From HGM11412 sp045536025 (GTDB lineage: Bacteria > Bacillota > Clostridia > Christensenellales > Borkfalkiaceae), in contig JAZSMT010000029.1 of NCBI GenBank assembly GCA_045536025.1, forward strand, positions 1 through 64,000: a DNA stretch of 64,000 bases. Reading direction: 5' to 3'. Under the pieces are notes generated by a model. The model worked only from the letters and a program-made list of their open reading frames with translations, made no database searches and was not told the DNA's origin. The stretch's first letter is position 1. Each line of letters starts with the position of its first letter. A program made the translations under genes and the position numbers. Shown here piece by piece: positions 43,858-53,266 of the stretch.

Positions 43858-43893
43858 AAAAATGGGGAGTATAGCGATACACCCCCACATTTT
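43858..43893 (-). terminator. Terminator of rpsO
   Basis: A G/C-rich stem (AATGTGGGGGTGTAT with ATACTCCCCATT, one bulge) followed by TTTTCAATTTT on the minus strand. Confidence 0.65.
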
Positions 43894-43894
43894 A

Positions 43895-44158
43895 TTATTT
43901 TCTAAGACCGAGTTTAGCGATAAGCGTTCTGTACGCTTCAATATCTTTAGACTTAAGATAGTCTAATAAACCTTTTCTTTTACCAACCATTTTCATAAGA
44001 CCACGTCTTGAGTGATTGTCTTTATGGTTTTGTTTAAGGTGTTCGTTAAGGTGATTAATTCTTTCGGTTAATAAAGCAACTTGTACTTCAACCGAGCCGG
44101 TATCGCCTTCGTGAGTTTTGTAAGTTTCAATAATACTTGTTTTGAGTTCTTTTTCCAT
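43895..44158 (-). CDS. rpsO: 30S ribosomal protein S15
   Basis: An 87-residue S15 with the family core HEGDTGSVEVQVALLTERI, HLKQNHKDNHSRRGL and VGKRKGLLDYL. GGAGG precedes the ATG. The leader holds a small hairpin (GGCG/CGCC around 44195-44212) that might serve in autoregulation, which I cannot test here. Confidence 0.98.
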   Translation of the reverse strand: MEKELKTSIIETYKTHEGDTGSVEVQVALLTERINHLNEHLKQNHKDNHSRRGLMKMVGKRKGLLDYLKSKDIEAYRTLIAKLGLRK

Positions 44159-44290
44159 TTCTATTTATCCTCCATTATGGAAATTGTTATTCTTTTAACC
44201 GAGCAAGGCGTAGAGTAATCGCCAAACCCAGCAAAAAGTCTACGATTATATTATCATATAATTTTTGAAAAGGCAAACGTTTTTTATTGA

Positions 44291-45652
44291 TTAACTGAAA
44301 AACTTATCCTTTTCGTCTATTATTTTGTCAATTTTATCAATATACGTCTTAATATCCTTGGGCGTACCGTATCTTTCAATGCGATTTTCAGCTAAATATA
44401 CCCTTTTTGAAACGGCGTTTGCACCGCACGCCGGATTGTTAGAGTTTTCCTCCATAATATCGATATTGTAAACGCACTCTTTACCCGCCTTTGAATATCC
44501 TACGTTTTCAAGATTTTCCGCCGCGTATTTTTGGCGGTATAAATAATAAGGCATATACCCTGCCTTTTTAAGCGCAAAGTATGAATAATCTATCATTTGG
44601 TCGATATAGTCAACCGATAATCTTTCCGTTTCAGTCTTTAGCTTAGAACCTTTTTTAATACAAAGAGTGTGAACGGTAATATTGTCGGGATTTAAACTAA
44701 TTGCGGTATCTATCGTATATTTAAAATCTTCTAAGGTTTCGCCCGAAAGCCCTGCAATTATATCGGCGTTTATCGAAAATCCGTAAGCCTTTACAAGTTC
44801 AAATTTTTCAATTACGTCACTTGCCGTGTGCTTTCTTCCGATTAACTTAAGCGTTTTATCTGAAAAGGTTTGAGGGTTAACACATACGCGCGTTACGCCA
44901 AGCCTTTTCATAATTGCAAGCTTACTTTCAGTTATAACGTCAGGTCTACCAGCCTCAACAGTGAACTCTATACCTTTTTTAACAACCGAGTTTACAGCCG
45001 TTAAAATCTCTTCAAAATCGCCATCTTTTAAACATACGGGCGTACCACCGCCCACGTAAACGCTACGCACGTTAGAAGTTTTACCTTTAAGCGCAAGTAT
45101 CTCTTTTACAAGTGCGTTTTTATATTCAGTGGCGTATTTGGTTTTACCTATTTCTTCAGATATAAAAGAGCAGTATAAGCACCTTGACGGACAAAACGGT
45201 ATCCCAACGAAAAGCCCCGAATACTTGGAATTTTTATCGTAGATACCCTCTTGAACTTGTAAAATCTCTTTAACGAGGTTTATTTTTTTATCCGAAACGC
45301 CGAAAATCGTTTTAAAATCTTTTTCAAACCCCTCGCCTAAATCTCTCGCCATTTTTATAGGGCGAATACCAGTTAGCGCACCCCATTTATACTTTACGCC
45401 AAAGTAATCGGACAAAGCGCCGTATAAGCATAGCTTTGAAAAGCGCTTTTCAAACCGCTTTTTGTCAAGCAAATCGGTGGACGTATGCGTATTTTTAAGC
45501 TCGTAGGTTTTACCGTTTATAGTTACCGTGTCAACGTATTCGTTACTGCACGACGTTTGAAGGTGGGTAATTTCAAGCCCCTCACCGCCCGAAAACATAT
45601 AAACGACTTCTTCGAGTTCTTTTTTATAATCTTTTCTGTTAGTTTCAATCAT
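44291..45652 (-). CDS. hemZ: Radical SAM coproporphyrinogen dehydrogenase-like protein HemZ
   Basis: A 453-residue radical SAM protein of the HemZ group. The cluster motif is PFCPSRCLYCSF (CX3CX2C), with YVGGGTP and RVCVNPQTFSDKTLKLIGR following, and a HemZ-type N-terminal domain of about 150 residues before it. HemZ-like proteins have a proposed role in heme synthesis, but heme pathway genes are absent from the window, so the substrate is uncertain. The ATG at 45652 overlaps the upstream stop (ATGA); the frame upstream of it is spurious. Confidence 0.87.
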   Translation of the reverse strand: MIETNRKDYKKELEEVVYMFSGGEGLEITHLQTSCSNEYVDTVTINGKTYELKNTHTSTDLLDKKRFEKRFSKLCLYGALSDYFGVKYKWGALTGIRPIKMARDLGEGFEKDFKTIFGVSDKKINLVKEILQVQEGIYDKNSKYSGLFVGIPFCPSRCLYCSFISEEIGKTKYATEYKNALVKEILALKGKTSNVRSVYVGGGTPVCLKDGDFEEILTAVNSVVKKGIEFTVEAGRPDVITESKLAIMKRLGVTRVCVNPQTFSDKTLKLIGRKHTASDVIEKFELVKAYGFSINADIIAGLSGETLEDFKYTIDTAISLNPDNITVHTLCIKKGSKLKTETERLSVDYIDQMIDYSYFALKKAGYMPYYLYRQKYAAENLENVGYSKAGKECVYNIDIMEENSNNPACGANAVSKRVYLAENRIERYGTPKDIKTYIDKIDKIIDEKDKFFS

Positions 45653-46278
45653 AAATAATGCTTTATATATCCGTTTATAGGATTTGAGTTTCTTTCTTTT
45701 ATAGTCGTAGTTGCTCCGCCGTGCCCGGGGTATAAAATGCAACCGTCTAGCTCTAAAAGCTTTTTAGCCGAACGGCAAAGCTCTTTGACGTCACTACCGG
45801 GAAAATCAACTCGCCCAAAGCTACCGTCAAACAAAGTGTCCCCACAAAAAAGCATATCCCCAACTTTGTAAGTTACACCGCCTACGGTATGCCCTGGGGT
45901 ATTGATAACCTCAACTTCAATACCATTAAATTTCAAGCGTTCTCCGCCCAATAGGGCGGTTTTTACCTTAAACGGCTTTATCTCAGAGCCAAATACCGAA
46001 GATAAATTCAAACTGCCGTCTTTAATAGCTTTCTCGTCAAGGCTACCTATATAAACGTCAGCTCCACGCTCAAAAAATTTATACACTCCGCCTATGTGGT
46101 CAAAATGTGCGTGAGTGAGTAAAACGGCTTTGATATTAAAGCCGTTTTTAATTTCTTCCATCAACAAAAACCCCTCGTCGCCACCGATATCTATAGCAAT
46201 GGCATCGCCCGAATTTTCATCGATTAAAATATAACAGTTAGTTGAAAGCTCCCCTAAGGGATAGGTTAATAATTTCAT
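45649..46278 (-). CDS. MBL-fold metallo-hydrolase (glyoxalase II-like, YqgX group)
   Basis: A 209-residue metallo-beta-lactamase fold hydrolase with THAHFDHIGG, NTPGHTVGG and DTLFDGSFGRVD, matching the small GloB-like YqgX group. The substrate is undefined. It sits between rel and hemZ with overlapping or near-touching ends, a frequent order in Clostridia. Confidence 0.9.
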   Translation of the reverse strand: MKLLTYPLGELSTNCYILIDENSGDAIAIDIGGDEGFLLMEEIKNGFNIKAVLLTHAHFDHIGGVYKFFERGADVYIGSLDEKAIKDGSLNLSSVFGSEIKPFKVKTALLGGERLKFNGIEVEVINTPGHTVGGVTYKVGDMLFCGDTLFDGSFGRVDFPGSDVKELCRSAKKLLELDGCILYPGHGGATTTIKERNSNPINGYIKHYL

Positions 46279-46279
46279 T

Positions 46280-48433
46280 TTAGTTATTGTTTCTAAATAC
46301 GTCTATAACGCTACCGTCGGCACTTATTTGCTTAACGAAAGCGTCAAGGTCTTCTTTCTTGTTTATTTTTAAAGTTATATCTACGATAGCAATATGTTTT
46401 TTATTGTCCACTCTGCCGTTGATTGCAAGTATGAACATATTGTATTTTGAGCAAGCGTTAGAAACGAGCGCTAAAACGGATGCGTCTTCTCTTGCTGTAA
46501 TTCTAAGGCTAACCGTATATCCGTCGTCACCTGCTTTACCCGTCCAAGAAGCCTCTAAAAACCTAGCTGGGTCTTCCGCTTTCATATTCGGGCAGTCGCA
46601 CCTGTGAATTACTACCCCTCTACCGCGCGAAACGAAACCGAGTATTTTATCGCCCGGAACGGGATTACAACACCTTGCAAACCTAACGAGAAGCCCGTCT
46701 ATACCCTTAATCATAACGTCGCCCGTTGAATGAACTACTTTAGCTGTAATACCAGTTGGGTAATGGTTCATTTTGGGGCGGTGTTCTTTATTGTGATAAT
46801 CTATAAGCTTTACGAGAATTTGGTTAACCGTGACCGCACCCGAGCCAACTGCAATATACATTTCGTCTTGCCCTGAAAAGGATAGCTTTTCAGATAGCTT
46901 TAAAAAGTTTTCTTTAGTTAAAAGCTCGCCAAAATTATAGCCCTTATTCTTAGCCTCGGCATCAAGCATTTGCCTGCCGAGTTTAATCATATCATCAGCC
47001 TTTTCCTTCTTGTAAAAGGCTTTGATTTTAGCGCGTGCAGCGTTAGTTTTTACAAACTTAAGCCAGTCCCAAGACGGGCCGTTGCTAGTATTTGAAGTTA
47101 TAATTTCAACGATATCTCCAACCTTTAAAACTGTGGTTAAAGGCACCATTTTACCGTTTACGCGCGCACCTACGCAACGATTGCCAACCGCCGTGTGTAT
47201 GCGGTAAGCAAAGTCGACGGGCGTACTGTCTTTTACAAGGCTTATTACTTCGCCTTTCGGGGTAAATACTAAAAGCTCACTGTTGTAGATATCACCTTTT
47301 AACGACTCTAAAAACTCTTTGCTGTCCTTAAGACCGCCCTGCCACTCCATAACCTCTCTAATCCAGCTAAGCCTTTTATCGAAGTTATCAGACGAGTTTT
47401 TATTTTCTTTATACTGCCAATGCGCCGCAATACCGTATTCAGCGGTATTGTTCATCTCGTAAGTTCTTATTTGAATTTCAAATATCTTGCCAAACGACGT
47501 TACTACCGTAGTATGCAAGCTTTGATACATATTTTCTTTGGGAATTGCTATATAGTCTTTAATTCTTCCCGGCATGGGCGTCCAACGCTTATGAATTTTA
47601 CCTAAAAGTTCATAGCACTCGTCAACGGTGTTAACTAAAACTCTAAGCGCGGTTAAATCGTAAACTTGGTCAAGCGTAAGGTTTTTGTTTCGCATTTTTT
47701 TGTAAATGCTGTAAAAATGCTTGGGGCGACCAAATACTTCACCTTTTATGTTACTTTCAATAATAACACCCCTAAGCTCTTCCACCATTTTATTTACGAA
47801 AGCCTCGCGCTCTTCGAGCTTGTTGTGAATATTTTCAGCTAAATACTCGAATGCGTCGGGGTCGATATATTTCAAACACAAGTCCTCAAGCTCGCAGTTG
47901 AGCTTAGAAATACCAAGCCTACGAGCTAGTGGCGCAAAAATTTCCAGCGTTTCGTTTGCCATGCGCGTTTGACGGTCTTTCGATAAAAAGTTGAGCGAAC
48001 GCATGTTGTGAAGACGGTCGGCAAGCTTAATTATGATAACCCTTATATCTTTCGCCATCGAAACGAAAATCTTTTTAAAGTTTTCAGCCTGCTCTTCCTC
48101 TTGCGACTTGAACTCGATTTTGTCAAGCTTAGTAACGCCTTCAACGAGGGCTAAAACCTCCTCGTCAAACTCGCTTGCAATATCTTTAGCCGAAACGGGG
48201 GTATCTTCTAAAACGTCGTGCAAGAACGCCGCAGCTATCGTTCTAAAGTCCATCTTAAGACCGATAAGAATTTGAGCAACGGCACACGGGTGGGTAAAAT
48301 ATTCTTCACCTGAGGCGCGCTTTTGATTTTTGTGCGCTTCTTTAGCAAAGTGATAAGCACTCGTTAAAAACTTAATCTCGTCTTCGGGATATATTTTATT
48401 AATTTCGTCCAAAACGTTGTAGTTATTAAGCAT
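46280..48433 (-). CDS. rel: Bifunctional (p)ppGpp synthetase/hydrolase Rel
   Basis: A 717-residue long RSH protein. The N-terminal HD hydrolase domain shows HPCAVAQIL and HDVLEDT. The synthetase domain has GRPKHFYSIYKKM and YIAIPKENMYQSLHTTV. TGS (LLVFTPKGEVISL), the zinc-finger region (VRFARCCNPVPGD, HRCDCPN) and a C-terminal ACT follow. Both active sites look intact. It overlaps recJ by eight bases and is co-transcribed with it. Confidence 0.96.
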   Translation of the reverse strand: MLNNYNVLDEINKIYPEDEIKFLTSAYHFAKEAHKNQKRASGEEYFTHPCAVAQILIGLKMDFRTIAAAFLHDVLEDTPVSAKDIASEFDEEVLALVEGVTKLDKIEFKSQEEEQAENFKKIFVSMAKDIRVIIIKLADRLHNMRSLNFLSKDRQTRMANETLEIFAPLARRLGISKLNCELEDLCLKYIDPDAFEYLAENIHNKLEEREAFVNKMVEELRGVIIESNIKGEVFGRPKHFYSIYKKMRNKNLTLDQVYDLTALRVLVNTVDECYELLGKIHKRWTPMPGRIKDYIAIPKENMYQSLHTTVVTSFGKIFEIQIRTYEMNNTAEYGIAAHWQYKENKNSSDNFDKRLSWIREVMEWQGGLKDSKEFLESLKGDIYNSELLVFTPKGEVISLVKDSTPVDFAYRIHTAVGNRCVGARVNGKMVPLTTVLKVGDIVEIITSNTSNGPSWDWLKFVKTNAARAKIKAFYKKEKADDMIKLGRQMLDAEAKNKGYNFGELLTKENFLKLSEKLSFSGQDEMYIAVGSGAVTVNQILVKLIDYHNKEHRPKMNHYPTGITAKVVHSTGDVMIKGIDGLLVRFARCCNPVPGDKILGFVSRGRGVVIHRCDCPNMKAEDPARFLEASWTGKAGDDGYTVSLRITAREDASVLALVSNACSKYNMFILAINGRVDNKKHIAIVDITLKINKKEDLDAFVKQISADGSVIDVFRNNN

Positions 48434-50708
48434 TTTTTATCTCCGAAACAGTTTTGTATATCTTTGAAGAAATCAAATCTTTTTTCTCGGTTTTTTTAAT
48501 AAAGATAAAACCGTTTTCTTCTATGAAGTCAAGTTCTTTAAAAACCTCTAACGCAAAAATTGCTTGCTCTTTTTCAGCTACCGAACGTACGATTTCATCA
48601 TACGTCATACCACTTCTTGCTTTTAGAGTTATATCTCTGAAAATACCACCTAAACTATCTCTTTCAATATTGAGATTGTTAAGCTCAAAGGAATTGAGTT
48701 CACCTACGAATACCCTTTGGTTTTTATGCGCGTAAATTTCGCCGAGAGGCTTGTCAATAAATATAAGTTCTTCGTAGTCTGACAAATCGGTATTTAGTAA
48801 ATCAGCGCCGATTAAAACGGCGTTTTTGCCACCTTTAACCGTCAAAGCAAAGGGGCAAGCCTCAAACCTTTTAAGCGCCTCGAATTTATCGTAATTTAAG
48901 GGGTTAGTTATTATAAATAATCTACCAAACCCGTTTGTAGGCGCGCCGTTTATTAAATCTTTAACGTTACACTCAGTCCCTCTATATATACCGCCAATAA
49001 GCGACAATAAGGCGTTTTTATAGGCTTTTATAACTAAACTTTCGGTAATTTCAAACTCGGAATACACTTTCTTGATAAAGCCTTTAACGTATTCGCGACC
49101 GTTGTAGGTTGAGGTGTTAATTTCAACAATAATATCCTTTTTAAAATCATGCGACAATATTTCAAGATTTTTAGCGCCGTTAAAGTAAATCATATCAAGA
49201 TTAGGCGATTTTACCGTAACGTGTGGGGACCCTTCTTTTAAAAGCTTTGCTTGAACGTCCCTTTCTGAAAGTAAAAATATCGGCTTTTTATTGCCTGCGC
49301 CAAACGGCTCAAGCATAGAAATTTCTTTAGCTATTTTAAGGCTTATTTTAGAGGTAATTTCTCCGTCAACCTCAACCGTTTTTTCAAAAGCGGTATCGCC
49401 GTAATGCTCGCCTATGTATCTATTTAATCTAATTGAAAACTCTTCTAAATTTTCTTGGCTTACCGTTACGCCCGCAGCCTGAGCATGCCCGCCAAAATCA
49501 ACTAAAAGTTCGCTAGTTGACGCGATTGCCTTGTAAACGTTAATATCGCCTATCGAGCGTACCGAGCCGTGCAAATACCCGTCAATTTCCGAAAATAAAA
49601 GGGCTGGAAGATTGTATTCTTCAGTTAATCTTGCAGCAACGATACCAAGTAAACCGCCCTTCCAATCTTTATTACATAAAATGATGCAGTTGCCGTAATT
49701 TCCACACTCTTTTAGAGCAGTTTTTGCGCTTTTATATAAATTTTCACACTCAACTTGCCTATCAATATTATAGGTAACGAGTTTAGAAACTAACTCTTCG
49801 CGCTCGGTGGGATCTTGGGTGGTAAATAGCTTAAGCGCCGAATAAGCGTCGCCCATCCTACCTGCCGCGTTAATGCGCGGAGCAACTGTAAAAGCAAGAG
49901 TACCTGCACTTATTTCTTTAGCACCGCCTGCCGTTAATAGCATGGTAACAGCTCTTGAGCAGTTACCGCTTTTGATAAGCTCTATACCCTTATATACTAT
50001 AACGCGGTTTTCGCCAACGAGTGGCATACTATCAGCTATCGTTGCAATAGCAACGAGATCCAAATAAACGTCCGCCTCGTCGCCAAGTAATGCCCTAGAA
50101 AGCTCGTAGGCAACGCCAGCGCCTGCAAGATATTCAAAAGGATATTCTTGATTTGGGGTTTTAGTGCTTAATATCGTGCAATCGGGAAGCTCGCTTGGAA
50201 ATTCGTGGTGGTCGGTAACTATTACGTCAACCCCTAAATCTTTAAGATATTCAACTTCGGCTTTTGCGCTTATTCCACAGTCAACCGTAATTATAAGGTC
50301 GGGATAAAGGGTTTCTAAAACGTTAGACAAAACGCCCTCGGTAAGTCCGTAGCCGTTATCCCTTTCGGGAACTACCGCGTGAACGTTAATTCCCAACCGC
50401 CTTAAAGCGCTGTATAATACGGTTGTTGCACAAATACCGTCAGCGTCGTAATCGCCGTAAACAACGACCGTTTCGCCGTTATCTTTAGCTGAAATTATCC
50501 TATTTACAGCCTCCTCCATACCGCTGAGCGTATAAGGAGATAAAAGACTTTGGCTTTGCGGATTTAAAAACGCGCTAATTTTTTCAGCCGTATCGTAACC
50601 CCTGCCGTATAAAATTTCAGCGGTAAATTCTGAAATTCCCGCACCTAAAGCAAGGTCTTTTATGCAGTTTTTTTGTATTTTATCATAAGTTTTTTTAATT
50701 ATCTTCAT
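48426..50708 (-). CDS. recJ: Single-stranded-DNA exonuclease RecJ
   Basis: A 760-residue RecJ. Catalytic DHH-domain motifs are VVVYGDYDADGICATTV, VIVTDHHEFPSELPD and LDLVAIATIAD. DHHA1 is seen as FGGHAQAAGV, and an OB-fold and C-terminal extension typical of Firmicutes RecJ follow. It acts in recombination and repair on 5' ends. It follows the secDF terminator by about 25 bases and has only a weak ribosome site. Confidence 0.95.
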   Translation of the reverse strand: MKIIKKTYDKIQKNCIKDLALGAGISEFTAEILYGRGYDTAEKISAFLNPQSQSLLSPYTLSGMEEAVNRIISAKDNGETVVVYGDYDADGICATTVLYSALRRLGINVHAVVPERDNGYGLTEGVLSNVLETLYPDLIITVDCGISAKAEVEYLKDLGVDVIVTDHHEFPSELPDCTILSTKTPNQEYPFEYLAGAGVAYELSRALLGDEADVYLDLVAIATIADSMPLVGENRVIVYKGIELIKSGNCSRAVTMLLTAGGAKEISAGTLAFTVAPRINAAGRMGDAYSALKLFTTQDPTEREELVSKLVTYNIDRQVECENLYKSAKTALKECGNYGNCIILCNKDWKGGLLGIVAARLTEEYNLPALLFSEIDGYLHGSVRSIGDINVYKAIASTSELLVDFGGHAQAAGVTVSQENLEEFSIRLNRYIGEHYGDTAFEKTVEVDGEITSKISLKIAKEISMLEPFGAGNKKPIFLLSERDVQAKLLKEGSPHVTVKSPNLDMIYFNGAKNLEILSHDFKKDIIVEINTSTYNGREYVKGFIKKVYSEFEITESLVIKAYKNALLSLIGGIYRGTECNVKDLINGAPTNGFGRLFIITNPLNYDKFEALKRFEACPFALTVKGGKNAVLIGADLLNTDLSDYEELIFIDKPLGEIYAHKNQRVFVGELNSFELNNLNIERDSLGGIFRDITLKARSGMTYDEIVRSVAEKEQAIFALEVFKELDFIEENGFIFIKKTEKKDLISSKIYKTVSEIKNA

Positions 50709-50720
50709 AAAAGCATACCC

Positions 50721-50762
50721 TGCTTAAAAACAAGCAACGCACGGGCTCTCCCGTGCGTTGTG
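50721..50762 (-). terminator. Terminator of secDF
   Basis: Minus strand: perfect 11-bp stem CAACGCACGGG/CCCGTGCGTTG followed by CTTGTTTTT. Confidence 0.88.
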
Positions 50763-50763
50763 A

Positions 50764-51804
50764 TTAGTTAGATTTTTTAGCCTTGGCCTTAGCTTTGATT
50801 TTAGCTCCGAGCTTGCGGAGGTATACCCAAATAGGTGCCGACAGGAACACGGAAGAATAAGTTCCCGCAATAAGACCGAATATAATGGGAAGAGCAAACT
50901 CTTCCATAGTACTAACACCCATAATTGCACATACGATTGCAAGAACAACTATAACGGCAAGTGTAGTAATGGTAGTTAAAATACTTCTTCCAAGCGTATC
51001 AACGATGGATTTGTTAGCTATTTCAGCATCGCTAGCACCTTTCATAGAATCGAGCTTTCTAACCTCTCTTATTCTATCGAATATTACGATTGTAGCGTTA
51101 ATCGAGTAACCTACGATGGTAATAACTGCAGCGATAAACGTGGTGTTTACTTGAACGCGGAATATGGTAGTTAAAGCTATCATAACTAACACGTCGTGAA
51201 CAAGTGCTATAACAGCCGCTAAACCAGACGATAAGGTAAACCTAAAGCCGATATATATAAGCATTATCACAACCGCAACGACAGTTGCCCAAATAGCGTT
51301 AGTTAAAAGCCTTTGCGAGGTTGAACCGCTTACGATATCTTCGTCAATATCTTCAACGGTAAAGACCATATCGGGATATTTAGCATTAACTGCTTGGGTT
51401 ATCTTGGCTATCAAGCCCGTTTCTTCACTTTTAATTTTTTCAAGGAATTCAGCTTGAGCTTGCTCACTATTACCGTCAATCTTTTTGCCGTTTATAGAGT
51501 ATTTAAGACCGAGTTCATAAGTGGTTTCATCGTTGCCCGACCAGCGAGTAGATCCGATTTCAAACCCCTCTTTTTTAACGGTGTCTTCTACCGTTTTAAC
51601 AAGTTCGTTTTTAATATTGGGGTTATTGTAAAGATATTCGCCGAAATCAAGGTTTAACTTAGCACCACCGCCAAAATCAATGCCGACGTTCATGCCGATA
51701 ATAAGCATGAGTATTGCGCCTATTAATATAATTGCTACGGATACGGGAGCGAAAAATTTGAATTTTTCAACGATTTTAAGCTTTAAATCTTTAATCTTCA
51801 TCAT
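50764..51804 (-). CDS. secF: Protein translocase subunit SecF
   Basis: A 346-residue SecF with six membrane segments, the N-terminal periplasmic stretch after GIDFGGGAKLNLDF, and the family block VGYSINATIVIFDRIRE. It partners SecD in using the proton gradient to complete export. It overlaps secD by 14 bases; GGGAGG precedes two possible ATG codons (51804 and 51801). The C-terminal tail is lysine rich. Confidence 0.95.
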   Translation of the reverse strand: MMKIKDLKLKIVEKFKFFAPVSVAIILIGAILMLIIGMNVGIDFGGGAKLNLDFGEYLYNNPNIKNELVKTVEDTVKKEGFEIGSTRWSGNDETTYELGLKYSINGKKIDGNSEQAQAEFLEKIKSEETGLIAKITQAVNAKYPDMVFTVEDIDEDIVSGSTSQRLLTNAIWATVVAVVIMLIYIGFRFTLSSGLAAVIALVHDVLVMIALTTIFRVQVNTTFIAAVITIVGYSINATIVIFDRIREVRKLDSMKGASDAEIANKSIVDTLGRSILTTITTLAVIVVLAIVCAIMGVSTMEEFALPIIFGLIAGTYSSVFLSAPIWVYLRKLGAKIKAKAKAKKSN

Positions 51805-53089
51805 TTTCGGTTACCTCCCTTTTAAGACCTAAGAAGGAACTCTTTCCGTCGCAAAGGTTATACATGAGCTTGATAAGACTTCTAGATACTACTATTGCCG
51901 TTATCATAGAAAGGATAATACCAATAAGCAAGGTTATGGCAAAGCCCTTGATTGAACCGGGGCAAAGTATCCATAACACGATTGATGCAAGTATAGTTGT
52001 TATGTTACTGTCAAATATAGTAACGAAAGCCCTCTTAAAACCGGTGTTGATTGCCGATTTAACCGTTTTACCAGCGGCGTATTCTTCTTTAATTCTTTCA
52101 AAGATAATTACGTTAGCGTCAACCGCCATACCTATTGAAAGGATAATACCTGCAATACCCGGTAAGGTAAGCTCTACCCAAGGAACGAGCGCTAATAAAA
52201 GAATCATTACCACGGTGTAAATAGTAAGTGCGATAAACGAAGCTATACCCATACCGCGATAGAAGAAAATCATAATCGCAAATATAATAACTAAGCCGAT
52301 TGCGCCTGCAATTACGCTGGCAGGAAGTGCGTTTTCGCCAAGCGTTGCACTAATTTTACTAGACGAACCGATTTCAAACTCGAAATCAATTTTACCAGCT
52401 TTGATAACGGCTGCAATAGATTCAGCCGCCTCAATGCTTTCAAGACCAGTTATTTGCGCGCTACTGCTAGTAATTTGCTCGTTAACGGTGGGCGAAGAAA
52501 TAATATCGTCGCCAAGCTTGATGTACATCGTTTGACCAGAAAGTTGCTTGGTCGCTTGCGAGAACTTATTCGTGCCTTGCGGTGTAAATTCTAGCATTAC
52601 TATGGGCTGACCGTTTTCGTCGTAACCTGCGGCACAGTCTGCAATATCAGAACCTTCAAGATAAACAACGTCCGCCGAATCGACGAAGGTAAGCTTACCC
52701 GAAGAACCTATAATTTTAAGAATTTCATCAGCATTGTCAACCTCGGGAATTTCAACTCTAATTTCCCTTTCGTTACCAACGCCTTGAACGGTGATAACGG
52801 CTTCGGTATAACCTTTATTGTCAAGACGAGCTCTTAAGATATCTACAGCGCTTTCAAAAAGCGTATCGATATCGCCTTCTTCTTGATCTTCGGTATAGTC
52901 GGGGGTTAATACAGCAGCATAACCACCTTTAAGGTCAATACCTAAACCTATCGTGCTACCGATTGAATTGTAATCGTAAATACCGTCTTTATAAAACGGG
53001 ACTTTGAACGACGCAAAATCCAACACGGCAAGTATAGCCGTAAAAAATACGATTATACCAAGAATAATACCTGATTTTAACTTGCTCAT
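51791..53089 (-). CDS. secD: Protein translocase subunit SecD
   Basis: A 432-residue SecD: GLGIDLKGGYAAVL near the start (P1 loop follows), and the C-terminal RND-type segment SIGMAVDANVIIFERIKEE. GGGAGG precedes the ATG. The 5'UTR of about 64 nt has a short hairpin (TGGCG/CGCCA near 53120-53140). Confidence 0.95.
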   Translation of the reverse strand: MSKLKSGIILGIIVFFTAILAVLDFASFKVPFYKDGIYDYNSIGSTIGLGIDLKGGYAAVLTPDYTEDQEEGDIDTLFESAVDILRARLDNKGYTEAVITVQGVGNEREIRVEIPEVDNADEILKIIGSSGKLTFVDSADVVYLEGSDIADCAAGYDENGQPIVMLEFTPQGTNKFSQATKQLSGQTMYIKLGDDIISSPTVNEQITSSSAQITGLESIEAAESIAAVIKAGKIDFEFEIGSSSKISATLGENALPASVIAGAIGLVIIFAIMIFFYRGMGIASFIALTIYTVVMILLLALVPWVELTLPGIAGIILSIGMAVDANVIIFERIKEEYAAGKTVKSAINTGFKRAFVTIFDSNITTILASIVLWILCPGSIKGFAITLLIGIILSMITAIVVSRSLIKLMYNLCDGKSSFLGLKREVTENDED

Positions 53090-53159
53090 TATATCCTCCC
53101 GTAGGGGTTTAAAGAAATAGTGGCGAAAAATACCGCCATTTATACATATATACTTAATT

Positions 53160-53188
53160 ATTATAAATGTAAACTAACTTTAAGTCAA
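53160..53188 (-). promoter_or_regulatory. Promoter of secDF
   Basis: Minus strand: -35 TTGACT (53183-53188), 17-bp spacer, -10 TATAAT (53160-53165). Confidence 0.65.
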
Positions 53189-53227
53189 TAATATTTTATA
53201 TTTTTCTCACTTTTTTTCGTTTTTTAA

Positions 53228-53262
53228 TCAAAAATAAACCCGATTATAAATAATCGGGCTTA
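53228..53262 (-). terminator. Terminator of the threonine operon
   Basis: Minus strand: AAGCCCGATTA/TAATCGGGTTT followed by ATTTTTGATT, just past the aspartate kinase stop. Confidence 0.85.
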
Positions 53263-53266
53263 AATT